A DNA stretch of 64,000 nucleotides from Ignavibacteriales bacterium (GTDB lineage: Bacteria > Bacteroidota > Ignavibacteria > Ignavibacteriales > Ignavibacteriaceae). The notes beneath the pieces were generated by a model. That model was not told the origin of the DNA. It worked only from the letters and a program-made list of their open reading frames with translations, and did no database searches. Positions 1-8,580 of the stretch are shown piece by piece. The stretch is taken from assembly GCA_003538625.1 (NCBI GenBank), contig DPRR01000023.1, positions 1-64,000 on the forward strand, read 5' to 3'. The position numbers were made by a program, and so were the translations under genes. Every line of letters starts with the position of its first letter. Position 1 is the stretch's first letter.

Positions 1-18
1 CCGCTTGCGGCGGGGTAG
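1..18. repeat. GC-rich palindromic mini-repeat at window edge
   Basis: The first bases form a CCGC/GCGG hairpin followed by GGGTAG, far more GC-rich than the surrounding DNA. It resembles the small GC-rich palindromes seen near 11062, 11887, 13071 and 58906. It may be the clipped end of a dispersed intergenic repeat. Confidence 0.35.
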
Positions 19-184
19 TTCATTTTTTAAAGTAGTCGGCAATCTTATATTTTGATACCAGAAATCAGATTTGGTAAAAAAGGTGCTAAGAAAATCAGGT
101 AAGAATTATACTCAGAGGTCTTTGAACCGAATCGTACATATACAAAATAATTCCTTAATCGATATATCACAATTTATAATGAAA

Positions 185-206
185 CCCTGAAACCGCAGCC
201 TCAGGG
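185..206 (-). terminator. Terminator-like repeat, copy A
   Basis: CCCTGA (185-190) pairs with TCAGGG (201-206). On the minus strand the hairpin lies just downstream of the 46-aa gene at 235-375. It is the first of five related copies in the window; the others are near 14743, 16427, 17710 and 25225. The loop here is GGCTGCGGTT instead of the usual GGCTTCGGTT. The following T-tract is weak (TTTCATTAT), so termination is plausible but not strong. Confidence 0.55.
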
Positions 207-234
207 TAAACAAAGATATAATTAATTCTCCTGA

Positions 235-375
235 CTAAAATATTCCGGCAACTTTTAAAACAATTAATATTCCACCCAGTACAAGTGAAATCATTAGAGC
301 TTTAAACTCCCACGGAAATCCCGATACTTCTTCCTTCTCATCATCGATAACTGGTTTATTATTTAATTTATTCAT
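235..375 (-). CDS. Small single-pass membrane protein (46 aa)
   Basis: This short gene encodes 46 residues. The N-terminal half is acidic and hydrophilic (VIDDEKEEV). Residues about 26-45 form one hydrophobic segment containing VLGGILIVLKVAG, so a single membrane anchor is expected. The ATG at 375-373 is preceded on the minus strand by CCTTAGGAGAAAAAA, giving an AGGAG ribosome binding site at good distance, and a terminator-like hairpin follows about 30 bp after the stop. The family is not recognised. Presence of a Shine-Dalgarno site, charge layout and terminator make it a real small gene; its function is unknown. Confidence 0.6.
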   Translation of the reverse strand: MNKLNNKPVIDDEKEEVSGFPWEFKALMISLVLGGILIVLKVAGIF

Positions 376-503
376 TTTTTTCTCCTAAGGTTTTAGATAA
401 TAATACACAACAAGAAATAATGATAAATGGAATGAATACAATGTAAATTAACAAAGCAATCAGACTATGTTAGTAAATTATTTCTTTTGGATTCGAAATT
501 GTT

Positions 504-836
504 CTAGGAGAATCTGGGGGGTGCTCTTACTGTATGGAAATGGTAATATTCTGAAGTATAAAATATTTTAAATTCAATGAATAAAGTTGTAAAAACAATC
601 GGTCTTTCAACTTTATTTTTTGTTAACGTACAAATGAATGAAGAAAAAGTTTTAGAAATGTTATTGTGCCAGCCCGGTTTAGTCCATTCCGTTTTTGATT
701 CTTGTTTATACGGGAAAGGTAAGGATTTTGATAAGGTGGTTTTTTCTTCCTTAAATGGCTTTTCATTAAATAACGAACTGCCTGCAAAGAGGAAAATTAT
801 TATAGGCAATATCAATATTTTATTTTTTATAAACAT
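504..836 (-). CDS. Doubtful 110-aa protein with signal-like N-terminus
   Basis: The reading frame begins with a basic then strongly hydrophobic stretch (residues 1-20, ending FLFAGSS) that looks like a signal peptide, followed by a lysine-rich polar region. No clear ribosome binding site precedes it; GAGGG lies about 25 bases upstream. The opposite strand carries an overlapping 89-codon frame (577-846), and only one, if either, can be real. The C-terminal part (about residue 85 onward) looks like read-through of non-coding DNA. I do not recognise a family. It may be a decayed secreted-protein gene. Confidence 0.25.
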   Translation of the reverse strand: MFIKNKILILPIIIFLFAGSSLFNEKPFKEEKTTLSKSLPFPYKQESKTEWTKPGWHNNISKTFSSFICTLTKNKVERPIVFTTLFIEFKIFYTSEYYHFHTVRAPPRFS

Positions 837-948
837 CTGGTTTTAATTTACTTCAAATTTCCCTCTAAAGAAACATTAAAACACATTGCGTCTAAACTAT
901 TATATTTTACATTGTGCCTATTCACCATACAACCACTAATCTGAAATA

Positions 949-1224
949 TCAAACTAGAATTGTTTTCTTCGTTTTGTTTTTCCAATGCACAGGCTGCAGG
1001 TTTTGAATTTCATCAGTTCCTCCCTTTTCAGCCGGAATAATGTAATCAATTAACCAGCCGTTTTCAGATTTAATTCCATAATCATCAAAGAATATTATGG
1101 AACCGTAACAATCCTTTTTGTAAAGTTCAAATCGTTTATATGGAATTGCCTTACGCCATACTTCCACTATGGTTAAATCATCATAATCTTTTTGATCTTC
1201 AAAATTATTTACCATCCGAATCAC
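949..1224 (-). CDS. Small HNH-endonuclease-like protein with altered motif
   Basis: The C-terminal half matches the compact HNH fold seen in short bacterial proteins: GWLIDYIIPAEKGGTDE is followed by NLQPVHWKNKTKK. In active members the first block normally reads D-H-I-I-P; here the histidine is a tyrosine (IDYIIP), so catalysis may be lost. The gene follows trkA by 7 bp and probably shares its transcript. The frame can start at GTG 1224 or, nine bases in, at ATG 1215; neither has a clear Shine-Dalgarno site. Identification as HNH-like is from motif recognition only; its role next to potassium transport genes is unclear. Confidence 0.6.
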   Translation of the reverse strand: MIRMVNNFEDQKDYDDLTIVEVWRKAIPYKRFELYKKDCYGSIIFFDDYGIKSENGWLIDYIIPAEKGGTDEIQNLQPVHWKNKTKKTILV

Positions 1225-1230
1225 ATATTT

Positions 1231-1887
1231 TCATTTGGTTAATCTGAATTTATCTAAGCTTGATTTTCTACCGAGCAATGTAATTACTGCATCTGGTTTG
1301 AATTTGTAATCGGGTTCCGGCATAAGAATATATTTATCATTCAGAATTTCGTTTACCCCAATCACCAGCACATCATATTTAGATCTCAATTTCAATTCTC
1401 TTAATGTTTTACCCGCAAAGTTATCGGGAGAAGCAACTTCAACTATTGAATAATCTGAATTTAATGGAATCTGATCAAGCAAATTGGGTTCAGTTAATCT
1501 ATGCGCAACCCATTCGGCAATATCTTTTTCTGGAAAAATAATATCTCTTACGCCCATCACTTTTAATAACTCTGCATGTACTTCATTATTTGCTTTTACA
1601 ATCAGGTTATTAACATTCATAGCTTTCAGATAGTGCACAGCCAGAATACTATCAACCATATTTGAACCGATACTGATTACAACACCATCAATTTTCTGAT
1701 CAATAAATTCCTGTAAAAAGGCTTTGTTTTTGATATCACCAATTACGGCATCATTAACAAAGTTTTTTATTTCATCAACTTTTTCTGGATTTATGTCTAC
1801 CGCAACTACCTTATTACCAATTGAGGCAAGCTTTTTAGCGATATTAAATCCAAAGCTACCTAAACCTATAACTGCGTATTCTTTCAT
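1231..1887 (-). CDS. trkA: TrkA/KtrA-type potassium channel gating subunit
   Basis: This 218-aa cytosolic protein is the regulatory ring subunit of a Trk/Ktr potassium uptake system. The N-terminal RCK_N Rossmann domain (about 1-125) shows GLGSFG at residues 8-13 and the ribose-binding Asp at the end of strand 2 (VVAVD, D31). The RCK_C domain (about 140-218) follows, the site where KtrA-type proteins bind c-di-AMP. The length equals the single-RCK KtrA form, not the double-length E. coli TrkA. It lies 14 bp downstream of the channel gene in the same direction, as expected for an operon. The window also encodes the diadenylate cyclase CdaA, so c-di-AMP control is a reasonable inference. Confidence 0.93.
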   Translation of the reverse strand: MKEYAVIGLGSFGFNIAKKLASIGNKVVAVDINPEKVDEIKNFVNDAVIGDIKNKAFLQEFIDQKIDGVVISIGSNMVDSILAVHYLKAMNVNNLIVKANNEVHAELLKVMGVRDIIFPEKDIAEWVAHRLTEPNLLDQIPLNSDYSIVEVASPDNFAGKTLRELKLRSKYDVLVIGVNEILNDKYILMPEPDYKFKPDAVITLLGRKSSLDKFRLTK

Positions 1888-1901
1888 TTTATTTCCTGTT
1901 A

Positions 1902-3245
1902 TTATGCTGTAAAAATTTCTTCTTCCGGATAAGCGTAATTATTATTTCCATTTTTGTTTACAAAGAATAAACCTATTGCTAATGGTCCAACCCGACCGAT
2001 TATCATCAAAGATGTTATCAACAATTTTCCTATCGTGCTCAATCCTGATGTTATCCCTGCAGATAATCCCACTGTTCCAAATGCGGATGTAGCTTCAAAA
2101 AGTATTTTTATAAAACTAAATTTTTCTGTAATTGAGAGTATTAGCGTGATTATTATTGTGGAAGTTAGTGCTACAAATATCTGGGCATTTGCTTTATTAA
2201 TACTAACACGACTGATTGTTCGCTTAAAAATTGTAACTGCATTTTTACCTTTCAGCGATGCTATTGATGAAAGTACACTTGCTGCAAACGAAGTTGTTTT
2301 AATTCCCCCGCCAGTACTACCAGGAGATGCACCAATGAACATTAAAATAATCATTACAAATAAACTGGCATTTGACATTATTGTGATATCTACAGTGTTG
2401 AATCCAACTGTTGTAGATGCAGAGACGGACTGGAAGAATGCGTTTAATATATTTTGAAATATATTATCTGAAAACTTAGCGGGTTCTGATATTAAGATTA
2501 CGACTGCACCGAAAACAAAAAGTGAAAAAGTAAATGATAAGACAAGTTTTGAATGAAGTGATAATCGAGCCACATTATTTTTTTTAATCTTTTGCTTAAA
2601 GAAATTTATAATATCATATAGAACAAAAAATCCAATTCCACCTGTAATTACAAGAAAGAAAGTATTAATATTAATTATTATGCTTTTGCTATAAGAGCTA
2701 AGGCTATCAGGGTATAAGCCAAAACCGGCTGTACAAAAAGCTGATACTGAATGAAAGAAAGATGAATAAAGTGCGTAAACAGCAGGATATTTGTTTACCC
2801 AAACTAAATAATATCCTAATGTACCTATGCCTTCAATAACAATAGTATATAATAAAGTAAGTTTAACAAATTTTATTAAATCAACACTTTGATTTCTTGA
2901 GACAGCTTCACGCAAGTACTTCTTCCCGCTTATCGAAAGTTTCTCTGTTAAAAGCACAGTAAATACGACGAAGAAAAGCATATACCCCAATCCACCTATT
3001 TGAATGAGAATTAAAATTACTATTTCGCCAAATGTGGAGTAATATGTCCCTGTATCAACAACAACTAATCCTGTTGTACTTACAGCAGAAGCTGAAGTGA
3101 ATAAAGAATCAACAAAGAATTGATATGAACTGTTTGTTGATGATATTGGCAGCATAAGTAAAATTGCTCCCAATAAAATAATTACCACGTACCCAATACT
3201 TAACAACTGAATCGGACTTAGTACTTTTTCAATCGATCTTAGCAT
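1902..3245 (-). CDS. trkH: TrkH/KtrB-type potassium channel subunit
   Basis: This 447-aa membrane protein forms the potassium pore that associates with the TrkA ring. It has the four tandem membrane-pore-membrane units of the SKT family. The selectivity-filter glycines are visible in each pore loop: STTGLVV, CTAGFGL, TTVGFNT and GTVGLSA. The poorly conserved C-terminus is short. The size fits KtrB/TrkG-like proteins. It is the first gene of the trkH-trkA pair, with 188 bp separating it from the upstream sensor kinase gene, enough for its own promoter. Co-orientation with the two-component genes suggests, but does not prove, that they control it. Confidence 0.93.
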   Translation of the reverse strand: MLRSIEKVLSPIQLLSIGYVVIILLGAILLMLPISSTNSSYQFFVDSLFTSASAVSTTGLVVVDTGTYYSTFGEIVILILIQIGGLGYMLFFVVFTVLLTEKLSISGKKYLREAVSRNQSVDLIKFVKLTLLYTIVIEGIGTLGYYLVWVNKYPAVYALYSSFFHSVSAFCTAGFGLYPDSLSSYSKSIIININTFFLVITGGIGFFVLYDIINFFKQKIKKNNVARLSLHSKLVLSFTFSLFVFGAVVILISEPAKFSDNIFQNILNAFFQSVSASTTVGFNTVDITIMSNASLFVMIILMFIGASPGSTGGGIKTTSFAASVLSSIASLKGKNAVTIFKRTISRVSINKANAQIFVALTSTIIITLILSITEKFSFIKILFEATSAFGTVGLSAGITSGLSTIGKLLITSLMIIGRVGPLAIGLFFVNKNGNNNYAYPEEEIFTA

Positions 3246-3433
3246 TTTAGTTTAATATAAATCTAATTATTAATCTAAATGCTTATTAGACAATTACTAT
3301 TCCAATTAATTTTTAGTAATGGGAAATTGAAATGTTAAGTAATTAAGGATTAAATGCGATCAGATTCTATTTATTAAGTGATTGAGATGTAGCCAATTTT
3401 CAGATTGGAAATATGATTTTCAAAACGGAAAGA

Positions 3434-5281
3434 TTAAGCTATCGGGAGTGTAAAATAAAATGTGCTCCCATTTCCGGGTTTACTTTCAACCCCGATTATT
3501 CCGCCTTGCACTTCAACAAATTCTTTTGCGATTGCTAATCCAAGTCCGGTACCCTTAGCAGGTTCAGATTTTGATTTTACATATTTTTCAAATATTCTAT
3601 TTTGTTCTTGTCCCGATATCCCTGGCCCATCATCTTTTACAGAAATACGTATAAATTGTTTTTCTTGTTTTACCTCGATAGAAATCGTTCCTTTTTTTGA
3701 TGAATATCTTATGGCGTTACTTAATAAATTTACAACTATCCAAACAGTTTTTTCGAGATCGCATTTTACGTTAGATAGAAATTCAGGAATCACCAGTTCA
3801 AGATTAATTTCCTTTTCATTTAACATCATAAGAACAGCAAAAGTACCGAGCTCGATAATATCATTAATGCTTGCGGGCTTAATTTTTAGTCTTATATGCC
3901 CTGTTTCAACCTGAGCGAAATCCAGAACTTCATTTACCAGATTCAATATTCTGCTGCTGTGTAATTTAATTGATTCCAAAAGTTCCAATTGCTCATTATT
4001 TAAATCACCTATTCGATTATCTTCTAAAAGTTTTATAGAAAGATTTATTGATGAAAGAGGTGTTTTTAACTCGTGAGAAATGGTTGCGATTAAATTAGTT
4101 TTGGCAATATCACGTTCCTCATATTTTGTAATATTCTGAACAAGAAGAATATAGCCTGAGGATTCGCTCATTATCTCTGTTTTGAATTGTTTCCTGATAT
4201 CCAGATATAAAATCTGGTAGTATTCAATTTGGTTATCTATTTTTACGCTAATAGGTTTTATTTTCTCTTTTACTAATGCTTTATTTTTTTGCAGATCAAT
4301 TAAATTAATCTGATTGAATATCCGGTTATCGGTTTTAATTTCATTAATATTCTGACCTAACAACTCGGATTTCATTAAACCTGTAAGGTTACAAAATTTA
4401 TCATTCGCCAGAAGCACGTTAAAATCCTTATCAAGCAATAAGGTACCATCTTGTAAATTTGTTACTAAAGTCTCCATTCTTCTTTTTTCAATCAGTAGTT
4501 CATCTATGTGTTGTGCTTCGTATACTTTTAAACTTAAAGCCATTTTATTAAAAGCTGCTGCCAGCGTCTTCAGTTCATCATTTGATTGAATATCTATTCT
4601 TTGATCATACTGCCGGTTAGAAATGTCTTCGATCTTTTTTGTTAGTTCCGAAATTGGATTAGTTACATATGATGGGAAATAAAGTATAAAAATTAATGTA
4701 AGGAGAATACTTGAAACTGCTGCGACAGTCATATAGAGAGTAACTTTGTCCGCTGTCTGATTAGCAGTACTATTTTTTCTATAGATAGCAGACATATTTA
4801 GATTATAAATCTGGCGGATAGATGCGGAAGTGATAATGTATCTTTCTTTGAGCTGATTCAAAAAGTAGTCACTATAATCATTAGTTGAACTCGATGAATC
4901 TATTAATGAAGTAAATCCGGCATACAAATCAATTACTTTTTTTACAATATTGTCTTCATATACTTCCGTAATATTAGATTTCTGTAATTCAAGATATTTT
5001 TTAAATACTTTCTCTTTTTCAACTATAGTTTTTTTTAAATAATCAACTTCAGTTGAATCATGAGTTTTATTGAATATCAAGAAAAGTTGATTGTTATAAA
5101 TATCTTCTAAAGCATTAATCATATTTATTGAGTATTCAACTGAAGCATTATTGTCTTTGATTATTGCTTCTGAATCCTGCGAAAGATAATAGATCGATAA
5201 GATGCCTGTGAGACTGAGAAGTAGAATTACGAATAAAAGGAAAAATAATCCGAATAATATTTTAGTTTTTAATTTTTTCAT
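3434..5281 (-). CDS. Membrane sensor histidine kinase (HAMP-PAS)
   Basis: This 615-aa kinase has a first membrane segment (about 8-32), an extracytoplasmic sensor region (33-182), a second membrane segment (183-203), a HAMP linker (204-256), a PAS domain (about 268-385), a HisKA dimerisation domain with the phosphorylated H403 (ISHELKTPLS) and an HATPase_c domain. The N-box is LLSNAIRYSS (N522), G1 is DDGPGIS (551-556), and G2 is GTGLGLAIAKEF (577-588). The start overlaps the stop of the response regulator gene by 4 bp, so the pair is translationally coupled. The periplasmic stimulus cannot be told from sequence. The next genes downstream are trkH-trkA, making osmotic or potassium sensing one possibility. 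Confidence 0.95.
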   Translation of the reverse strand: MKKLKTKILFGLFFLLFVILLLSLTGILSIYYLSQDSEAIIKDNNASVEYSINMINALEDIYNNQLFLIFNKTHDSTEVDYLKKTIVEKEKVFKKYLELQKSNITEVYEDNIVKKVIDLYAGFTSLIDSSSSTNDYSDYFLNQLKERYIITSASIRQIYNLNMSAIYRKNSTANQTADKVTLYMTVAAVSSILLTLIFILYFPSYVTNPISELTKKIEDISNRQYDQRIDIQSNDELKTLAAAFNKMALSLKVYEAQHIDELLIEKRRMETLVTNLQDGTLLLDKDFNVLLANDKFCNLTGLMKSELLGQNINEIKTDNRIFNQINLIDLQKNKALVKEKIKPISVKIDNQIEYYQILYLDIRKQFKTEIMSESSGYILLVQNITKYEERDIAKTNLIATISHELKTPLSSINLSIKLLEDNRIGDLNNEQLELLESIKLHSSRILNLVNEVLDFAQVETGHIRLKIKPASINDIIELGTFAVLMMLNEKEINLELVIPEFLSNVKCDLEKTVWIVVNLLSNAIRYSSKKGTISIEVKQEKQFIRISVKDDGPGISGQEQNRIFEKYVKSKSEPAKGTGLGLAIAKEFVEVQGGIIGVESKPGNGSTFYFTLPIA

Positions 5282-6645
5282 TCACCGGACAAACCATACT
5301 CGTTAAGTTTTCGGTACAAAGTAGTTAATCCAATTCCAAGTATTTTTGCAGTTTCTGCTTTATTGTAATCTGTGGATTTTAATACGGCTAATACGTGTTT
5401 TTTTTCTACTTCTTGCAAATTTTTTTCAGAATCAATATTGTTCTGATCTAAACTTGCAAAAAATTCTTTTGGCAGATCGCGTTCTGTTATGATTTGTTTA
5501 TCATTTAAAAGGATGATTCGTTCTATTACGTTTTTGAGTTCGCGTGTATTCCCGGGAAAATTATATTTAGATATTCTTTCATAAAACGATCCATCAATGT
5601 TAGGAATATTCTTTTTTAGTTTATCACAAAATATTTTTATAAAAGTGTCAGTTAATATTTTAATATCTTCAATTCGTTTACGTAAAGGCGGAAGGTCAAT
5701 TTGAATAACGCTTATCCTGAAAAATAAATCACTTCTAAACTTTTCAACTTCAATAAGATGCTTCACATCTTTGTTGGTGGCTGCAATTATTCTAACATCC
5801 ACTGAAGTTTCTTTTGTATCTCCCTGTTTAATAAAAGTATTTGTCTCAAGCACTCTCAATAATTTTGCCTGAAGTAAAATATCCAGGTCACCGATTTCAT
5901 CTAAGAACAGCGTACCTCTGTCAGCTTCTTCAAATAGACCTTTTTTATTTTTTACTGCTCCGGTAAATGCACCTGCTTTATATCCAAACATTTCTGATTC
6001 CAAGAGATCTTTAGCAAATCCACTGCAATTAATAGCAACAAAGGGTTCATCTTTTCTATTACTTTCAAAATGAATAGATTGAGCGAATACTTCTTTACCA
6101 GTTCCTGTTTCTCCGGTTAGCAAAATGGGACTAGTGGAGTTTGCAACTTTTTTTGCAACACTGATAACTTCAATCAGGTTTGGTGAAATACCCGTTATAC
6201 TATCAAATGAATATTTAGACTGTACATTTTTTTCTAAATGATCGATTCTGTTAAGCATCCTGATCTTTTCGTGAGCATTTTTTATTACTAATAAAAGTTT
6301 ATTGTCTTCGTCTCCTTTTACTATGTAATCAAAGGCTCCTGCTTTAATTGCTTTAACACCATCTTCAATATTACCATACGCAGTTAAAATTATAATTTCC
6401 GTGGAGGGTGAATGTTTTTTTAAAACCGGAATCAAATCCAGACCATTGCCATCGGGTAATCGTACATCGGAAACAACAATATTGATTTCATTATTTTTTA
6501 ATAACTCTAAAGTCTCTTTTTTATTTCCGGCGGTCACTACGTTATAACCATCGAGTTCCAATAATCTTCTGATAAGATTCCTTAGCTCAGGCTCATCATC
6601 GATTATAAGCACCTTACTAAAACGCATTTTCAGTCCATTTATCAT
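5278..6645 (-). CDS. NtrC-family sigma-54-dependent response regulator
   Basis: This 455-aa regulator is the partner of the adjacent kinase. The receiver domain (about 11-125) has the phospho-acceptor D60 (VVSDVRLPDG). The AAA+ domain (about 150-375) has Walker A GETGTGKE (178-185), the sigma-54 contact loop GAFTGA (225-230) and Walker B GTLFLDE. A Fis-type helix-turn-helix closes the protein (AETAKILGIGLTTLYRKL). It should drive transcription from -24/-12 promoters after phosphorylation; I did not find a convincing -24/-12 site in the nearby gaps. Translation may start at the first ATG or at the in-frame ATG six codons later (MRFSKVLIIDD); neither has a strong Shine-Dalgarno site. Confidence 0.95.
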   Translation of the reverse strand: MINGLKMRFSKVLIIDDEPELRNLIRRLLELDGYNVVTAGNKKETLELLKNNEINIVVSDVRLPDGNGLDLIPVLKKHSPSTEIIILTAYGNIEDGVKAIKAGAFDYIVKGDEDNKLLLVIKNAHEKIRMLNRIDHLEKNVQSKYSFDSITGISPNLIEVISVAKKVANSTSPILLTGETGTGKEVFAQSIHFESNRKDEPFVAINCSGFAKDLLESEMFGYKAGAFTGAVKNKKGLFEEADRGTLFLDEIGDLDILLQAKLLRVLETNTFIKQGDTKETSVDVRIIAATNKDVKHLIEVEKFRSDLFFRISVIQIDLPPLRKRIEDIKILTDTFIKIFCDKLKKNIPNIDGSFYERISKYNFPGNTRELKNVIERIILLNDKQIITERDLPKEFFASLDQNNIDSEKNLQEVEKKHVLAVLKSTDYNKAETAKILGIGLTTLYRKLNEYGLSGE

Positions 6646-6721
6646 TAAATGAATAATTGCACACCATAATTTTACTTAAAATTAAAAGAAAATAATACGG
6701 TATAATATCTTTAAAATAAAT

Positions 6722-6747
6722 AACCCCGCCAATGTATAAGCGGGGTT
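6722..6747 (-). terminator. Intrinsic terminator
   Basis: AACCCCGC and GCGGGGTT form a perfect 8-bp stem with a 10-nt loop. It lies about 90 bp downstream of the stop of the secreted LamG-like protein gene and upstream of the response regulator gene, separating the two transcription units. The minus-strand tail is TT-rich (GTTATTTATTTT). Confidence 0.8.
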
Positions 6748-6839
6748 TTGTAAATCAAAAAACTAAAGAGGACTTTAGGATAACTAAATCTCAAGTCCAG
6801 AATATTTTTCGTTAAATATAAACTGACAAACAAATTTTA

Positions 6840-7688
6840 TTATTGAACGTTGTAAGTTTCTTTCATCAGATTTATCAAATGTGTTCTTGAATCATCGCTT
6901 AAAGTGTTATTAATAATTCCGGTTTCAAACATTACTCCATTAAAATTACTTACATCAGAATTAATTTTCCCACGGCCAATCACTAAACCATTTAGTTCCC
7001 CTATTCCAATAATACCGCTGAAAGCTAATTCACCATTAAGATATACTTTTGAATTTTTGATATTAAATTCTACATATACAATATTTATTCCTTTTTTAAT
7101 TCCTTTTACATACACGTCACCTGCTGTACTTATTTTCAATTGCGTGTCACCAGACTCATTCTTTTCAAGACTTAACAAATGATTTTTTGATCCTCTGTTA
7201 TCCAGCAAAGCAATTTTATTTGTGATATCATCGCAACTAAATACCATTAATAAGCTCATGGGATGCATTACGCTAAAGTCGGAACTTTCAAAAGAATCAT
7301 CTATGCCGTCATATTTTACGCCGTAAATATTTCCCATTTCTATTTTTTTTGGTCGTCTATCCAAACTGGTGTTTGTTAAATCATTCCCTCTAAAATCATA
7401 TTGCTTGGCTATATTGCCTAAATATTCTTTTAATCCCCACTGCGCTGAAGTCCAGAATTTTAAATCATTGATCCAATTATCCTCAACAGTTAATTTTATA
7501 AAACCGTTCAGCATCGTTTTATTTAGAATATTACCGTTGTCTAAATTAACCCGTTTTAAATATTGATTAGTTTCAGTCATTATTACTTCATTATCATTTT
7601 TAGATGAAGTATTTTGCGCTTGCATAGGATTGAACACGGTTAATGCTAATATCACAAAAAGTATCAATTTTATACTTAAATTTTTCAT
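6840..7688 (-). CDS. Secreted LamG/concanavalin-like protein
   Basis: This 282-aa protein starts with a signal peptide (about residues 1-25, cleavage after MQAQ). From about residue 110 the pattern of short beta strands, with VKYDGIDDSFESSDF, a central GINIVYVEF strand and VYLNGELAFSG, is typical of concanavalin-like LamG jelly-roll domains that bind sugars or proteins outside the cell. No C-terminal sorting domain is visible, so it may be periplasmic or released. It is a lone gene with its own terminator. The specific ligand is unknown. The domain call rests on fold-level pattern and is moderately sure. Confidence 0.7.
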   Translation of the reverse strand: MKNLSIKLILFVILALTVFNPMQAQNTSSKNDNEVIMTETNQYLKRVNLDNGNILNKTMLNGFIKLTVEDNWINDLKFWTSAQWGLKEYLGNIAKQYDFRGNDLTNTSLDRRPKKIEMGNIYGVKYDGIDDSFESSDFSVMHPMSLLMVFSCDDITNKIALLDNRGSKNHLLSLEKNESGDTQLKISTAGDVYVKGIKKGINIVYVEFNIKNSKVYLNGELAFSGIIGIGELNGLVIGRGKINSDVSNFNGVMFETGIINNTLSDDSRTHLINLMKETYNVQ

Positions 7689-7982
7689 CTTATAACCTTT
7701 AAATTTATTTTTAAAATAATTTGCTGTACAAATATATTTTTAATGACTTTATGAATAATTACCGTACATCACAATTATTGAAAATAATTTTTCATTTTCA
7801 ATTCAAGTGATTTTTATCTGTAATAAATAATTAAATAATTATTGCTTCAATCATTATCATACAATATTAATTATTAATGATTGGATGACAAGAAAATGCA
7901 GTAGAATGTAAATCTTATGGAAATATTTTAATAAAGCGGGAATTAAAATCTGAATAGTTACGTAATAGGATTTTGATTTATT

Positions 7983-8528
7983 CTAAGTAAATCTAATCTC
8001 GATTTTTTCTGCTTCGATTGGTTTATCAATTTTTAAAGGTTCAGAATTATCGTCAAAATGATATTTTAGGTTATGAGGTTCAATAATAATTTCAAAGTTC
8101 TTTACAACTTCATCTTTTGTAGAAAAAACAAAAACCTTCGTCATTTCGCCATAGTTAAGCACTTTAATCATATATTCTTTATCATTATCCACAAATGTTT
8201 TAGTCGTCATCTTAGGTGTTAATTCTTTGGAATCCGCTGCGTACCGATTAAATTTTTGTTTCGAATCTTTCGGTTCATGTAACGGATAAAGTCGAATCAC
8301 ATTCAAAAGGCTATAAGCTGGAATCTTACTTGATATCATTTTTATTACTGTTTCATCAATCGGATCAGTCGATTGCGCTTTTATTTGTTTGTAAAATTCC
8401 AGAATCTCAACAAAACTATTGTTGACTTCAATCTTTAGTTTAATCTCTTTTTGAACTTTTTCAGGAAAAAAGATATAATTGAACAAATCTTCTTCATCTA
8501 CGCAAATATTTTTATTTTCGTTATCCAT
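7983..8528 (-). CDS. Putative anti-sigma-like partner protein (181 aa)
   Basis: I do not recognise a named family. The N-terminal 45 residues (CVDEEDLFNYIFFPEKVQ onward) follow the layout of anti-sigma N-terminal helices: an early Cys, an E-E-x-L-F-x-Y segment and a helix of charged residues. The zinc-binding HxxxCxxC is absent. The remainder is a mixed alpha/beta region without membrane segments or signal peptide, so it is cytosolic. It begins 53 bp downstream of the 326-aa gene at 8581 in the same direction. Because that gene has a sigma-region-2-like start, the two could be a regulator and its partner; this is inference. Confidence 0.5.
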   Translation of the reverse strand: MDNENKNICVDEEDLFNYIFFPEKVQKEIKLKIEVNNSFVEILEFYKQIKAQSTDPIDETVIKMISSKIPAYSLLNVIRLYPLHEPKDSKQKFNRYAADSKELTPKMTTKTFVDNDKEYMIKVLNYGEMTKVFVFSTKDEVVKNFEIIIEPHNLKYHFDDNSEPLKIDKPIEAEKIEIRFT

Positions 8529-8580
8529 ATAGATTTATAATACTCTAAATAAGTTTCTTTTTGGAAAATCGACTCTAATA

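Noticed and set aside
577..846. Plus-strand 89-codon frame overlapping the minus-strand frame at 504-836
   Set aside because: No ribosome binding site, no family similarity, and it lies opposite a frame with a signal-like start.
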